Assembly (NCBI GenBank): GCA_964608495.1
Contig: CAZSOQ010000292.1
Location: 1-5,720, forward strand
Origin: JAKORR01 sp964608495
GTDB taxonomy: Bacteria; Armatimonadota; Zipacnadia; Zipacnadales; FEN-943
Direction of reading: 5' to 3'
Length of the DNA: 5,720 nucleotides
Shown here: positions 5,660-5,720 of the stretch, in pieces
Position numbering within the stretch: the stretch's first letter is position 1
Layout: every line of letters begins with the position of its first letter
The notes under the pieces: generated by a model
What the model was told of the DNA's origin: nothing
Databases searched by the model: none
Seen by the model: only the letters and a program-made list of their open reading frames with translations
Translations under genes and position numbers: made by a program

Positions 5660-5720
5660 ATGCCGTGGAGAGATTGGAATGGGCAGAAGCCCGAGGACAT
5701 CATCGCCGAGGAGATACACC
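5660..5720 (+). CDS. Start of an unrecognised gene, cut by the right edge
   Basis: An open frame starts at ATG 5660 and continues past the edge. Only 20 residues are visible, beginning MPWRDWNGQK and continuing with an acidic stretch ending EEIH. AGGGAG (5647-5652) lies 7 bases upstream, a good ribosome binding site. It follows the DUF1015 gene by 60 bases on the same strand and may be co-transcribed with it. The fragment has no signal peptide character and is too short to assign a family. Confidence 0.6.
   Translation, partial: MPWRDWNGQKPEDIIAEEIH

Noticed and set aside
4265..5719. Long minus-strand open frame opposite the DUF1015 gene
   Set aside because: It is a shadow frame of Gln/His/Arg/Val-rich sequence without motifs. 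The plus strand carries conserved DUF1015 blocks.

Overview
The window is very GC-rich bacterial DNA (well over 65% G+C by eye). Genes are tightly packed, G/C dominates third codon positions, and start codons are mixed (ATG, GTG, TTG). Shine-Dalgarno sites are clear at most starts. The gene content is envelope-sugar enzymes plus a DUF1015 protein, which suggests an uncultured, Gram-negative-type (diderm) lineage such as Armatimonadota, Planctomycetota or a relative. That placement is inference; there is no rRNA or other marker here.

Layout. The left part (1-2449) is a minus-strand cluster read right to left. It holds a multi-pass GT39/ArnT-like (GT-C fold) glycosyltransferase, a KdsC-type HAD phosphatase, and the start of an unrecognised protein with a probable signal peptide. 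The transferase stop codon lies inside the phosphatase ribosome binding site, and only 27 bases separate the phosphatase from the third gene, so this looks like one operon. A divergent, extremely GC-rich spacer (about 2450-2598) separates it from a plus-strand DegT/DnrJ/EryC1/StrS-type PLP aminotransferase (2599-3918).

The gap 3919-4237 has no convincing gene. It contains a 104-base composite palindrome (3958-4061): two GTAG-headed REP-like hairpins in inverted orientation with two more perfect hairpins between them, the architecture of a REPIN. A candidate promoter follows. Next come a DUF1015 (COG4198-type) protein starting at TTG (4238-5599) and the first 20 codons of an unrecognised gene at the right edge.

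How the genes may work together. The phosphatase, the aminotransferase and the lipid-linked-sugar transferase fit synthesis and attachment of a modified surface sugar, possibly a Kdo-like acid or an amino sugar. The aminotransferase is divergently transcribed, so the link is circumstantial. The DUF1015 gene appears to be a separate unit. The most unusual structure in the window is the REPIN-like element; no mobile-element gene is visible here to explain it.
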